Shown: piece by piece, positions 1 through 7,889 of the stretch | Position numbering within the stretch: the stretch's first letter is position 1 | How the letters are laid out: the number at the start of each line of letters is the position of its first letter | Source: a virus | Strand: one strand, 5' to 3' | Length of the DNA: 54,430 bases | Virus record (IMG/VR): IMGVR_UViG_3300030380_005539 | Location: 1,056-55,485 of that record | Notes under the pieces: generated by a model | Told to the model about the DNA's origin: nothing | Database searches by the model: none | What the model saw: the letters and a program-made list of their open reading frames with translations, nothing else | Position numbers and translations under genes: made by a program

Positions 1-511
1 CTATTTCGTATAGGTTTTCTAATATGGTTTGGTCGTGTTGTTCATATCGTTTATATAGTTCTTTGGATATTGGTCCAAAATATTCTGCGTGTTTTACCAA
101 AGGAACAACATCATTGATGTTTTGTTTATCATAATGTAATCTGTATTGATGATGATGTGCATTTGTTAAGTGTTGTTCGGTATCGTATGGTTGATTGGTT
201 TGTTGATAGTATGCCCAATTTAAATCTCTTATGTCTTTACCGAATACTAATGTGTTGTGATGATATTGTTTTAAATCTTGAACATAAATTGTTTGTTCAG
301 TTTCTATCATTGGTAGATTATCACGAAACTTTTCTGTATGATGAACCGGAACAATGTATTGCTCAAATTGAAAATCAACCCAATAACAACTAATACGATT
401 TTCTTGTGGATGCTTTTGAACATCTGAATACATTTGTAATAATACAAATGGTTTTGATTGTATGTGTTGTTTGAGTTGGTTTAATAGAATATCTGTATTT
501 ACTATAACCAT
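1..511 (-). CDS. Unrecognised phage protein, cut by window start
   Basis: An open frame runs leftward from an ATG at 509-511 to the window edge, giving 170 codons without a stop. The protein starts MVIVNTDILLNQLKQHI and is rich in His, Gln and Tyr, with a stretch reading NAHHHQYRLHYDK. I do not recognise the family; the composition suggests a soluble protein and I see no membrane segment. The plus-strand frame at 157-393 is a shadow of this gene. The gene is divergent from the tagged gene at 612. The missing C-terminus may hold the diagnostic domain. Confidence 0.7.
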   Translation of the reverse strand, partial: MVIVNTDILLNQLKQHIQSKPFVLLQMYSDVQKHPQENRISCYWVDFQFEQYIVPVHHTEKFRDNLPMIETEQTIYVQDLKQYHHNTLVFGKDIRDLNWAYYQQTNQPYDTEQHLTNAHHHQYRLHYDKQNINDVVPLVKHAEYFGPISKELYKRYEQHDQTILENLYEI

Positions 512-564
512 TTATTATAAGTATTGATTTATATAATCAAAATGTAATTTTTTATTATTTCCTT

Positions 565-572
565 ATATTTAT
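565..572 (+). promoter_or_regulatory. Candidate late promoter, ATATTTAT
   Basis: ATATTTAT followed by ATAAAA lies 39 bases before the ATG of the tagged gene at 612. The same element precedes most late-type genes here. Its role as a promoter is inferred from recurrence and the presence of a gp55-like sigma gene. Confidence 0.5.
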
Positions 573-611
573 ATAAAAAACTTATAATAAACTTATTTTA
601 AAAATAATAAA

Positions 612-1007
612 ATGAAAATTAAAAAGAATGGTAAGGTAATTAGATTAACAGAATCAGACCTTAAAAGAATTGTAAAAAGAGTATTGACTGAAGAAAAACT
701 TAATGAACAGTGGTATAAAGATCTTTGGAATGATGTAAAAAGAGATGCTAACTATATTGCAAGAGATATTAAAAGAGCGGCGGCAGAGATTCCTGATATT
801 CCAGGAAGTTTTAAAAAATTAGGTGACTACTTAACAGATGGTAAAAACTGGGAACAAGTAGCAGCCGGTTTTAAACAAATGGGTAAAGAATTAGGTTTAG
901 TTGACGAACAAGATGAAAAAGGTGGTTCTATGAAAGATAAACTTAAATCAGCTTTAGGAAACAAAACGTTTGAGAAAATAATGAAGTTAGTTAAGGCGGC
1001 TGAATAA
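612..1007 (+). CDS. Tagged small protein, probable head cargo
   Basis: A 131-residue protein opening with the full form of the recurrent tag: basic start, RLTESDLKRIVKRVLTEE, then KLNEQ. Leu-Thr-Glu and Leu-Asn-Glu both fit the Leu/Ile-x-Glu rule of T4 gp21 cleavage. The rest is a soluble, Lys- and Asp-rich, mostly helical body ending in KLVKAAE. No enzyme motif is visible. It heads a three-gene plus-strand run (612-2171) that ends at the hairpin at 2197, behind an ATATTTAT element. Packaging into the head is inferred from the tag; the body has no known function to me. Confidence 0.85.
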   Translation: MKIKKNGKVIRLTESDLKRIVKRVLTEEKLNEQWYKDLWNDVKRDANYIARDIKRAAAEIPDIPGSFKKLGDYLTDGKNWEQVAAGFKQMGKELGLVDEQDEKGGSMKDKLKSALGNKTFEKIMKLVKAAE

Positions 1008-1032
1008 TAAAAGACTATCAATTAAATTTTAT

Positions 1033-1329
1033 ATGAAAATCAAAAAAAATGGTGAAGTAGTTAATTTAACAGAATCTGAATTAAAAGAAATTGTTAAACA
1101 ATATAAAATTAAAAGATTTTTATCTGAAGATAGAGAGTCTAGGATGACAGAAGATAAAAAAATTAAAATTAAGTCTATAATCAACAAGATTACTGAGTTA
1201 ACTAATATTTTAAAAACTGCTGACACTAATTCCGAATCATTAGAAACTTTACATAAGTTAGAGATGTCTATAGAAAAAGAAATTGAAAGATTAGAAGATA
1301 AAATTAATAAAGTAGAAGAAAAAAAATAA
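1033..1329 (+). CDS. Tagged small coiled-coil protein
   Basis: A 98-residue protein with nearly the same first 20 residues as the gene at 612 (MKIKKNGEVVNLTESELK), so the two tags are recent duplicates. The tag closes with RFLSED, a possible Leu-x-Glu cut site. Residues 35-98 are charged heptad-like helix (EKEIERLEDKINKVEEKK), suggesting a coiled coil. It sits 25 bases after the previous gene and 5 before the next, so it is probably co-transcribed. No known family; internal head protein is inference. Confidence 0.8.
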   Translation: MKIKKNGEVVNLTESELKEIVKQYKIKRFLSEDRESRMTEDKKIKIKSIINKITELTNILKTADTNSESLETLHKLEMSIEKEIERLEDKINKVEEKK

Positions 1330-1334
1330 ATGTT

Positions 1335-2171
1335 ATGAAAAAGCATATGTTAAAAGAAACAAATGATATGAGAAGGTTAATGAACCTTCCTTTGTTAAAA
1401 GAAGAAATGGAATCTGCCGGTAAAGAAGATAAAAAAGCTTCTGGTGATTTGGATGAAATGAAAAATTATGGTGATCATCAAGAAAGAGATGAATTCGATG
1501 ATAGAGAAAGCGAAGTAATTGGAGTGGATTCTGATATCGACAAACAAAGGTTACAAAAAGAAGGAGAAGAATCATTACCAACAATGAAAGAAATGAAGAA
1601 ATGTGTTTCTGAAGGTATGTCTAAGAAAGCGGTATGTGAAAAATACGGTGGTTGTGATCAAGAGAAACTTAAAGAAATGTATGATTCATGTAAATCAATG
1701 AATGAAGAAGATACACTTAAAGAAGCAACTATGGAAGAAAAGAATAAATACTGTCAAAAACATTTTAAATGTGATTATAAAGATTGTACTGACAAGCAAA
1801 AAGCACAATGTGACGAAAATTGTGGTAAAGCAATGAATGAAGATTCTGAAGGTGAAGAAACTTATAACTATGGTGAAGATGAAGGACATGATCATATGGA
1901 AGAAATGTCTATGGAAGATCATATAAAAGCAATTGAAGATCATTTGGGACACCTTAAGAAAGATATGTCTTTTGATGAAGATCACGAAGATAGAGATGAG
2001 AAAGGTACTCATTTCGCAGAAGGTAAAAGATACAGTAAAGTATTAAATACCCTTACTGAATCAGAATATAACAGATTAAGAAAATATGTATCTAACGGTA
2101 AAAAATATAATAAAATATTAAATACACTTACTGAATCGGAAATCAAAAAATTAAAGAAGTTTATTAAATAA
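1335..2171 (+). CDS. Tagged acidic protein with Cys-rich centre
   Basis: A 278-residue, strongly acidic protein. The N-terminus is the longer tag class (NDMRRLMNLPLLKEE), with Leu-Lys-Glu as possible cut site. Residues about 95-170 carry about ten cysteines in pairs such as CEKYGGCD and CDYKDC, which could bind metal or form disulphides. A His/Asp/Glu-rich part follows (EGHDHMEE). The last 49 residues are two copies of a unit reading KVLNTLTESEYNRL and KILNTLTESEIKKL, which echoes the LTESE core of the N-terminal tags. Last gene before the terminator at 2197. Function unknown. Confidence 0.8.
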   Translation: MKKHMLKETNDMRRLMNLPLLKEEMESAGKEDKKASGDLDEMKNYGDHQERDEFDDRESEVIGVDSDIDKQRLQKEGEESLPTMKEMKKCVSEGMSKKAVCEKYGGCDQEKLKEMYDSCKSMNEEDTLKEATMEEKNKYCQKHFKCDYKDCTDKQKAQCDENCGKAMNEDSEGEETYNYGEDEGHDHMEEMSMEDHIKAIEDHLGHLKKDMSFDEDHEDRDEKGTHFAEGKRYSKVLNTLTESEYNRLRKYVSNGKKYNKILNTLTESEIKKLKKFIK

Positions 2172-2196
2172 TTTTCATTTTAATTTTAAAAATTTA

Positions 2197-2228
2197 ACCC
2201 TATAATTAACTTTATAGGGTTTTTTTTT
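2197..2228 (+). terminator. Rho-independent terminator
   Basis: AACCCTATAA (2197-2206) pairs with TTATAGGGTT (2213-2222) over a six-base loop and runs into eight or more T. It closes the 612-2171 unit. Confidence 0.9.
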
Positions 2229-2236
2229 ATAAAATA

Positions 2237-2268
2237 TTTGGCAGTTTAATATATTTGCCTTATATTTG
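2237..2268 (+). promoter_or_regulatory. Host-type promoter TTTG-N20-TATATTTG
   Basis: TTTG (2237-2240) and TATATTTG (2261-2268) are 20 bases apart, matching the Bacteroidetes sigma-A form (-33 TTTG, -7 TAnnTTTG). The start codon at 2288 follows 19 bases later. Confidence 0.75.
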
Positions 2269-2287
2269 TATTATAAAATTAATAATT

Positions 2288-2611
2288 ATGAAAAATTCAA
2301 ATCAATATCCAATGTATAACGAAGACAAAATGTTTACTAGTGACGGAATTAAAATGTCATTTATCGATGTATTATTTGCAATATGGGCAGTACTATGGTT
2401 TATAGGAGTAGTCTCTAGAGAATATCAAGAAAATACACCGATATTTTTTGCAATAGGTGTCTTATTAACTTATATCAGTACTAAAGGGTTATCTAAGGTT
2501 ATTAGAAAAGCAATTACTAATAAAATAGGTTATAACAATTACGGCATAAAAAGATTTTTAGTGGCAGTTCATTTACCACTATTAATTATTATTAGTATAC
2601 TGTTAGCATAA
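2288..2611 (+). CDS. Small membrane protein with three predicted helices
   Basis: I start this at the ATG at 2288 because the upstream ATG at 2255 lies inside the promoter. The product has 107 residues: a soluble head of about 22, then hydrophobic segments near residues 24-43 (FIDVLFAIWAVLWFIGVV), 50-67 (IFFAIGVLLTYIS) and 88-106 (LPLLIIISILLA). A basic loop (KVIRKAITNK) lies between helices two and three. It is a single-gene unit with its own host-type promoter and terminator, so early expression is likely. An inner-membrane role in host takeover or exclusion is possible but not shown. Confidence 0.8.
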   Translation: MKNSNQYPMYNEDKMFTSDGIKMSFIDVLFAIWAVLWFIGVVSREYQENTPIFFAIGVLLTYISTKGLSKVIRKAITNKIGYNNYGIKRFLVAVHLPLLIIISILLA

Positions 2612-2631
2612 TAGTAAAATAGTGAAATTAT

Positions 2632-2657
2632 AAACCCTCCATAGTGAGGGTTTTTTT
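2632..2657 (+). terminator. Rho-independent terminator
   Basis: AAACCCTC (2632-2639) pairs with GAGGGTTT (2646-2653) over a six-base loop, followed by T. It ends the single-gene unit at 2288. Confidence 0.9.
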
Positions 2658-2665
2658 ATGCGTAG

Positions 2666-2673
2666 ATATTTAT
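2666..2673 (+). promoter_or_regulatory. Candidate late promoter, ATATTTAT
   Basis: GATATTTATAAATAAA lies 11 bases before the ATG at 2685 and directly after a terminator, so a new transcript must begin here. Confidence 0.6.
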
Positions 2674-2684
2674 AAATAAAAAAC

Positions 2685-3095
2685 ATGTCTAAAAGAAAAA
2701 CTAAAAATATTGTAAGTGAAACTACTAAACAAATTTATGTGACTCATAACAATGATTCTACAATAGAAAAAATTAAAACTAATCTAGATTCATTAACAGA
2801 AGGCGAGTTTTTAAATACATACCGGTTACTAAAGACTTATAAGGAAAGATCCGACGCACTTATAAAAAGAGGATATGAAATTAATGAGGATGAAATAATA
2901 AATCCTAATCATTTTTATTCTACTATTACGGTTAATTTAAAAAGTGAAATAGAGACGTGGTATAAACGTAAACCATTTAATTTAATTAAAAAAGAATTAC
3001 TAGCTAATCCTAATATAGTTTTGGAAAATCCATATAGTGAATTTATTGTTTTTGATGACAATGGAAATCCACATACTTTTTATAAAAAGAACTGA
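2685..3095 (+). CDS. Unrecognised soluble protein
   Basis: A 136-residue Lys/Asn/Glu-rich protein without membrane segments or tag. It starts MSKRKTKNIVSETTKQIYV. The middle (LTEGEFLNTYRLLKTYKERSDALIKRG) is probably helical and the end (EFIVFDDNGNPHTFYKKN) probably beta. No family recognised. It lies between a terminator and the large gene at 3109, whose own ATATTTAT element overlaps this gene's stop codon. Late expression is inferred from the upstream element. Confidence 0.75.
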   Translation: MSKRKTKNIVSETTKQIYVTHNNDSTIEKIKTNLDSLTEGEFLNTYRLLKTYKERSDALIKRGYEINEDEIINPNHFYSTITVNLKSEIETWYKRKPFNLIKKELLANPNIVLENPYSEFIVFDDNGNPHTFYKKN

Positions 3096-3102
3096 TATTT
3101 AT
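3095..3102 (+). promoter_or_regulatory. Candidate late promoter, ATATTTAT
   Basis: GATATTTATTTTTAG overlaps the TGA of the preceding gene and ends six bases before the ATG at 3109. If it is a -10-like element, the leader would be very short. Confidence 0.5.
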
Positions 3103-3108
3103 TTTTAG

Positions 3109-4923
3109 ATGGAAACACAATCTAATTCATATAAATTCTTAGAAAAAGTTGCAGATGAACTGATGAACAATATTCATGTAAGTCCTCCTTCAGAAGAAGA
3201 TGGGGATATTTTTTGGGATTTTTGGTTTGCGTTTAGTAATAGTATAGATGGAGATATACATTATCAGTTATCAAAATTTGATTTAGAAGAAATGCATGAG
3301 AGCAAGCAACCGTTAGTTGAGTTGACTAGGGATATAGTTAGGCAAACTCTTAATGACTTTTTTATTATTTTTGAGGAACATTATGGATACTTTAACCTTG
3401 AAGATATAATAAATGTTTTGGCTAGATTTTTCATACCTAAACTTTATAACAGATATCTTAAAGAAGATGATACTCCAGATGCACCTATTGTAATGAGGGA
3501 AAATAAAAATATGGAGTCATTAATTGATAAGGTGGTTAGAGATATTGAAAAGAATTTTAGATACGGTAAAGAGAGTATAAATTTTAATACTGTAGATTAT
3601 GGGTTTAGAGATAGAGATCTTAGTAGAAATGTTGATTTTTATTATGATCCTTATCACAGTAATGTAGGAATATTTGATTATAAATATATGTTGGGTACTT
3701 TATCTAACTTAGTTGCATATTATCTGTATAAAATAATGGGTATAGGTGACCCAAAAAGTCTACAAATATCTAATAGACATTTCGATGATCCTATGGTTGC
3801 ACCAATTGCAAAAAAATTAACACAAAATGCATATAAAATTGTAAAAGAAAAAAGATATGTAAAAGAATTGAGGAATGTTCGTTCTTCATTAACTGAACAA
3901 ACTGCACCTCAGATTAGACAGAATGTGGGTAAAATATATCATGAGAATGGATTTATTAATAGAATAGTTACTGACATTTTAAAAATGACTGTTTTAAGAT
4001 CCTTTAAAGTTTTATTTGATTTTAATGGGTTAGGTTTTACAGGTGGACATCATTTACCACAATTATTATATAGATGGAACGATAAAACAGGATTAACAAA
4101 AGATAGTATAAATGTAGTCAGAAGAAATATACCTGAATTAGTAAAACAATATTTAAAGAAACAAAGTTTATTATCAGGAGATGATGATCCTACCGTACCT
4201 ATAATATCCGAAATATTAAGTGATGAAATTATAGAACAAATAAATAATTACCAAAGAGATGAAGATTGGGAGGATTGGAATGAAGAATGGATATTGGCGG
4301 AATCTACTAAACAGACAGACTATTTAGATAAAGTTAAAAAAAAAGTGATTGACTCTATAAGTGAAGACGATAGGTTTTGGAATTTCAATGATATGGTAGA
4401 ACCTACTTACGATGATAATGTTGCGCCGGTTAGGGTAGAAAAACAAGGGATATTAAATAGGTTAAGGGGAGATTGGTTATTTAATAGATTTAAAGAGTTT
4501 TATGGTGAGTTGTATGCCTTATCGTATGAAGAGATTGAAGAGATTTATAATGCATCACTTTACCACATATTTAAAAATAATCGGTTAAATTCTATGAATA
4601 GCATTTTAATTGGTGATTGGGATTTAGAGTATACCCCCTCATTAATAATTAGAGAAGAAGATTGGGGTAGTTATCTAACAAGAGATTATGATCTAAGAAA
4701 GATAGAAGACTATATAGATATGATTAAATGGTCCAGATATGGTAAAATAGATTATTTAGGTGCTGGTAGTGAATCAAAATTTTTTAAAGGTAAAAGAGCA
4801 TACGAAGCCACATTAAAGGATGAAGGTTTTTTTGATGGGTGGACTAAGGAAGACTTTAAACCTTATCACGAAGATTTAATATCTTATTTAGAAGATTATC
4901 ACGGACAAAAACTTACTTATTAG
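3109..4923 (+). CDS. Large unrecognised protein, probable virion component
   Basis: A 604-residue soluble, acidic protein rich in Asp, Tyr and Trp. The N-terminal third carries repeated aromatic-acidic stretches (DGDIFWDFWFAFSNS). The only tag-like string is internal, SSLTEQTAP near residue 262, a possible Leu-x-Glu site that would split the protein in two. The C-terminal part (DWEDWNEEWILAES, then LGAGSESKFFKGKRAYEATL) shows no catalytic motif I know. It has an ATATTTAT element, so it is probably late. It converges on the small minus-strand gene at 4913 with an 11-base overlap. Function unknown. Confidence 0.8.
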   Translation: METQSNSYKFLEKVADELMNNIHVSPPSEEDGDIFWDFWFAFSNSIDGDIHYQLSKFDLEEMHESKQPLVELTRDIVRQTLNDFFIIFEEHYGYFNLEDIINVLARFFIPKLYNRYLKEDDTPDAPIVMRENKNMESLIDKVVRDIEKNFRYGKESINFNTVDYGFRDRDLSRNVDFYYDPYHSNVGIFDYKYMLGTLSNLVAYYLYKIMGIGDPKSLQISNRHFDDPMVAPIAKKLTQNAYKIVKEKRYVKELRNVRSSLTEQTAPQIRQNVGKIYHENGFINRIVTDILKMTVLRSFKVLFDFNGLGFTGGHHLPQLLYRWNDKTGLTKDSINVVRRNIPELVKQYLKKQSLLSGDDDPTVPIISEILSDEIIEQINNYQRDEDWEDWNEEWILAESTKQTDYLDKVKKKVIDSISEDDRFWNFNDMVEPTYDDNVAPVRVEKQGILNRLRGDWLFNRFKEFYGELYALSYEEIEEIYNASLYHIFKNNRLNSMNSILIGDWDLEYTPSLIIREEDWGSYLTRDYDLRKIEDYIDMIKWSRYGKIDYLGAGSESKFFKGKRAYEATLKDEGFFDGWTKEDFKPYHEDLISYLEDYHGQKLTY

Positions 4924-5074
4924 TCTCTAAATATTTCTCAACCCAAAGTCTTATTTCTCTTCTAGTTGTTGTATTATATAGGTGTGGATAGTTATCTAAT
5001 AAATAACCTTCTATAATGTCAGTACACTCCATTTTTTTTACTGAATCATCATAATCGGTGGTTGTGTTGTTCAT
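4913..5074 (-). CDS. Small acidic protein, last gene of an early operon
   Basis: A 53-residue reading frame from the ATG at 5072-5074 to TAA at 4913-4915. The product starts MNNTTTDYDDSVKKMEC and ends RLWVEKYLETNK. Its ATG overlaps the TGA of the upstream gene by four bases (ATGA), the same coupling seen one gene earlier, which is the main support for it being real. It belongs to a three-gene minus-strand operon (5891 to 4913) with a host-type promoter. No domain recognised. Confidence 0.7.
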   Translation of the reverse strand: MNNTTTDYDDSVKKMECTDIIEGYLLDNYPHLYNTTTRREIRLWVEKYLETNK

Positions 5075-5298
5075 TTTTTTATTTTTTCTATTTGTTTTGT
5101 TATTCTCATTGCTTCTTCATAGTCTTCTACTTCTAAAGCTTCTTCTAATTCTAAATCTAATTCCGTAAGGGTTTTTTCTTCTTTTTCTTCTTTAGGAAAT
5201 AATTTGTCCTTATTAATACCTATAAGGTATCCACCCCAAAAAATAAAGGTTATTGATAAAAAAATTATTAAATATTCTATTAAACTTAAATCATTCAT
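5071..5298 (-). CDS. Membrane-anchored protein with UVR-like tail
   Basis: A 75-residue protein with one hydrophobic segment at residues 8-26 (YLIIFLSITFIFWGGYLIG) and a charged cytoplasmic tail. The tail (ELEEALEVEDYEEAMRITKQ) resembles the UVR motif found in UvrB/C and in ClpC, including the central EDYEEA. The ATG overlaps the stop of the cysteine-peptidase-like gene by four bases, so translation is probably coupled. A link between the UVR-like tail and a Clp protein is speculation; the membrane segment is plain. Confidence 0.75.
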   Translation of the reverse strand: MNDLSLIEYLIIFLSITFIFWGGYLIGINKDKLFPKEEKEEKTLTELDLELEEALEVEDYEEAMRITKQIEKIKK

Positions 5299-5891
5299 TT
5301 TTTATAAAATTTATATGCACCTACTATTCTACATTTTAGTTGTTTAGAATCACAAGAATTACCTACAACTACACCGTCTATTATTGTAAATGCGTGACCT
5401 CTTACATGTATTAAATATCTCCCAATATTATATTCTTTAATAAATGTACCTACAGTCATTTGGCTGGCTCTGGTTTTACCATAGGTAGTTATAAGTGGGT
5501 AAAACTTACTATCTAATGTACGTTCTACATAACGATACTTATATTTACGATCTTCCCAAGAATAATACTTAACAGGTTTTTTAAAGGTGGTTTTATCGTG
5601 ATTTTTTAATTCTTTATACTTATAACCATTTAACGTCTTTAAACCTTCTCTTTGACTCATTGTTAATGGAAAACGTGGCGTACCTTTTCCTTTTTTTCTT
5701 TTGAATATTTTCTTAACGTAATCGTGTGCATCGTCATAAGGTGATTCTGTGACTGATGCAAACGCTCTTACACAACAATCATTATCCTCACTTTTTGCTA
5801 TTGCACTTTTAGAATAACCTACTATTGCATCATCAGTATCTATATAGGATATGTTCGTTTTGGGGTGTTTGAAAACTCTGTGTTTATTCAT
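5295..5891 (-). CDS. Cysteine-peptidase-like protein
   Basis: A 198-residue basic protein. Residues 37-60 read NDCCVRAFASVTESPYDDAH, and residues 157-173 hold GRYLIHVRGHAFTIIDG. This order, Cys near the start of a helix and a later GHA followed by Asp, is typical of papain-fold proteins common in phages and plasmids (the DCxxRA...GH pattern). Cys39 or Cys40, His166 and Asp172 would be the catalytic set. It is first in a three-gene operon with ATGA overlaps and a host-type promoter, suggesting early action on a host target. Activity is inferred from motifs only. Confidence 0.75.
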   Translation of the reverse strand: MNKHRVFKHPKTNISYIDTDDAIVGYSKSAIAKSEDNDCCVRAFASVTESPYDDAHDYVKKIFKRKKGKGTPRFPLTMSQREGLKTLNGYKYKELKNHDKTTFKKPVKYYSWEDRKYKYRYVERTLDSKFYPLITTYGKTRASQMTVGTFIKEYNIGRYLIHVRGHAFTIIDGVVVGNSCDSKQLKCRIVGAYKFYKK

Positions 5892-5907
5892 AATGTTTGA
5901 TTTGATA

Positions 5908-5939
5908 CAAATATACGAAAATTTATTTATTTTTCCAAA
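5908..5939 (-). promoter_or_regulatory. Host-type promoter TTTG-N20-TATATTTG
   Basis: On the minus strand, TTTG (5939-5936) and TATATTTG (5915-5908) are 20 bases apart, 17 bases before the ATG at 5891. The -33 element shares a base with the divergent ATATTTAT element at 5939-5946. Confidence 0.75.
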
Positions 5940-5946
5940 TATTTAT
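5939..5946 (+). promoter_or_regulatory. Candidate late promoter, ATATTTAT
   Basis: CAAATATTTATTAAAAG precedes the ATG at 5956 by nine bases. The first part doubles as the reverse -33 element of the minus-strand operon. Confidence 0.55.
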
Positions 5947-5955
5947 TAAAAGAAT

Positions 5956-6483
5956 ATGAAACAAATTATACGTAAAATATTAAAAGAAGAGGTAACTACC
6001 CAACAAGACAACTATCAAAGGAAAATGATAGAGATATTAAAGCGTGAAGGATTCGATGCTAGAACACCCTACCAAAAAATATTAAATTATCTTAATAGTG
6101 TAATGAATATTGTTGGAATGGAGGCGTTTGAGATGTATCAATTATTTAAAGATAATGTTAGTACTATATCTAATAATCCTTTAGTAAGAAAAGACATAAA
6201 GGATAGGAAGATGAGAACTGCAAATATTAGATCTAGAGATTTAGTTATTAACAGAATACCATTTAAAGGTAATAATACACATGCAGAATATAGAAATGGT
6301 GCGTATGTGGTATTTTCTTATGGTTGGTATCCTGTATTTGTTTATAAGGATGGACAATGGTTTGAAAATGAAGAGGGTTATTCTATGTCCACTAAAAAAC
6401 AAATGAGTCAAATGAGACCATGGAATCAGGGAGAAATAATTAAAACCAATAAAGATAAATTGTGGGATATTATTAGAGGATGA
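5956..6483 (+). CDS. Short-tag cargo protein, first of three
   Basis: A 175-residue protein starting with the short tag MKQIIRKILKEE, ending in Leu-Lys-Glu-Glu. The body has a helical half followed by a beta-rich half (NGAYVVFSYGWYPVFVYKDG) that looks like a small folded domain. No family recognised. It heads a tight run of three genes (5956, 6480, 6959) with nearly identical tags and overlapping start and stop codons. An ATATTTAT element precedes it. Head packaging is inferred from the tag. Confidence 0.8.
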   Translation: MKQIIRKILKEEVTTQQDNYQRKMIEILKREGFDARTPYQKILNYLNSVMNIVGMEAFEMYQLFKDNVSTISNNPLVRKDIKDRKMRTANIRSRDLVINRIPFKGNNTHAEYRNGAYVVFSYGWYPVFVYKDGQWFENEEGYSMSTKKQMSQMRPWNQGEIIKTNKDKLWDIIRG

Positions 6484-6959
6484 AAAAATTAATTAAAAAA
6501 ATTTTAAGGGAAGAGTATAGTGAAAGGATTGAGGACTATAAAAAAATTATGTCTACACAATGGCAAGAATACTTCACTAACAAAAAAATATTACCATTAA
6601 TAATAAAATATTTAGATAGTATCATTAATATAGATATGATTGTTAAATCCGATAATTCCACAACGTATACCGTTTATTTTGATGATGTAGAACCTATCGC
6701 TAAAAATTATTGTTATGGGTGTAGTGGTACATTCCATTACCCTACAGGTACACACGACATATATAATGTAGTACATGCGGAAGATAACGATCAATTTGTT
6801 AGTGCAGTGGAGTTAGCGATAATAGATATGTTCGGTGGTGAATCAAGTGATATGGAATTTTATAGTATTATTTATCAATATTTATTTGATAGAATAAAAA
6901 AACATATGGATAATGATCCCATAAATGATTATCCTGAAGAACACGATATGGATTGGTAA
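6480..6959 (+). CDS. Short-tag cargo protein, second of three
   Basis: A 159-residue acidic protein opening MKKLIKKILREEYSE, the short tag with Leu-Arg-Glu as the possible cut site. Its ATG overlaps the stop of the previous gene (ATGA). The middle has a Cys-x-x-Cys (NYCYGCSGTFHYPTG) that may bind metal, and the end is very acidic (DNDPINDYPEEHDMDW). No known family; the three coupled genes look like a cassette of different bodies behind the same signal. Confidence 0.8.
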   Translation: MKKLIKKILREEYSERIEDYKKIMSTQWQEYFTNKKILPLIIKYLDSIINIDMIVKSDNSTTYTVYFDDVEPIAKNYCYGCSGTFHYPTGTHDIYNVVHAEDNDQFVSAVELAIIDMFGGESSDMEFYSIIYQYLFDRIKKHMDNDPINDYPEEHDMDW

Positions 6960-7837
6960 TGAAAAAATTAATTAGAAAAATATTAAAAGAGGAAACATTA
7001 AACTTTAATAAGTTTGAATTGGGCGTATTTAAAATTATCGATAAGGTTGGTATTGAAAAATTTATTGGTGAGTATCTTAGAGATATGGGTCTAGATGTTG
7101 ACGAAGAGGAAAATGTTCTTTTTGAATACTTTAATGCGTATGGTGGTGGATGTGATGACTATATTAATTTTGTATTAGAGGCAGACGAAATTTCAAATAT
7201 GTTTTACGATGGCGATTATGGTATACAAAATATGGTAAAAAGGTTTTTAGAAGATGATTATGATTATACGTATGATGGTTACGAATGTTATTATGACGAA
7301 TATCAATTAGATGATATTAATGAAGAGAACATGAAAACCATAATAAAAATATATGAATCACAAAAAGAGGAAGATGAAACCTTAAGAGAATTTATTAAAA
7401 ACGGTGATTTAGAAAGTGTGATTGGTTGTGCATATAGTGACGCACAACAAAATGCCGATATAAATGCATTACATGAAGACTTTTTAGATGGGGTACATGA
7501 AGTAACCGATAAAATAGAGGGTAAATGGGATTGGGATACCCACACATTAAAAGGTAGAATATCGGTTTGTGAGATAATGAATCATGAAGGCGCATTAGAG
7601 ATACTGTCAGAAAGTTTACAACACGGCTATGATTGGAATGAGGTCGTTGACACCATAGTTGAAAGAGAGTGGGAAGAAGTTTGGAATGGTGATGAAGGAG
7701 ATGTTTTATTTGGTGAACCAGTAGCTATAGATGAGTATAGACATTTCAGATATGGTGGTGCCGGAACAATAGATAAACAAGAATTTAATGAGTACTTAAA
7801 TAATAGATTATACGATGAGTATAGTTCTTTTATGTAA
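6959..7837 (+). CDS. Short-tag cargo protein, third of three
   Basis: I start at the ATG at 6959, which overlaps the previous stop as TAATG; a TTG six bases upstream would only add Met-Val. The 292-residue product begins MKKLIRKILKEETLNF, the short tag. The body is extremely acidic and tyrosine-rich (DDYDYTYDGYECYYDEYQ), giving a low isoelectric point, possibly a mimic of nucleic acid. Helical stretches follow (NEVVDTIVEREWEEVW). No enzyme motif. Mimicry is only a guess from composition. Confidence 0.8.
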   Translation: MKKLIRKILKEETLNFNKFELGVFKIIDKVGIEKFIGEYLRDMGLDVDEEENVLFEYFNAYGGGCDDYINFVLEADEISNMFYDGDYGIQNMVKRFLEDDYDYTYDGYECYYDEYQLDDINEENMKTIIKIYESQKEEDETLREFIKNGDLESVIGCAYSDAQQNADINALHEDFLDGVHEVTDKIEGKWDWDTHTLKGRISVCEIMNHEGALEILSESLQHGYDWNEVVDTIVEREWEEVWNGDEGDVLFGEPVAIDEYRHFRYGGAGTIDKQEFNEYLNNRLYDEYSSFM

Positions 7838-7843
7838 TTACTC

Positions 7844-7851
7844 ATATTTAT
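7844..7851 (+). promoter_or_regulatory. Candidate late promoter, ATATTTAT
   Basis: CATATTTATTTATATA lies 38 bases before the small ORF at 7890, just after the stop of the previous gene. Confidence 0.5.
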
Positions 7852-7889
7852 TTATATATAAGACACTTATAATCTAAATTTTTTATAAT

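Noticed and set aside
157-393. Plus-strand 78-residue frame
   Set aside because: It lies inside the longer minus-strand frame 1-511, has no promoter element and an unlikely composition.
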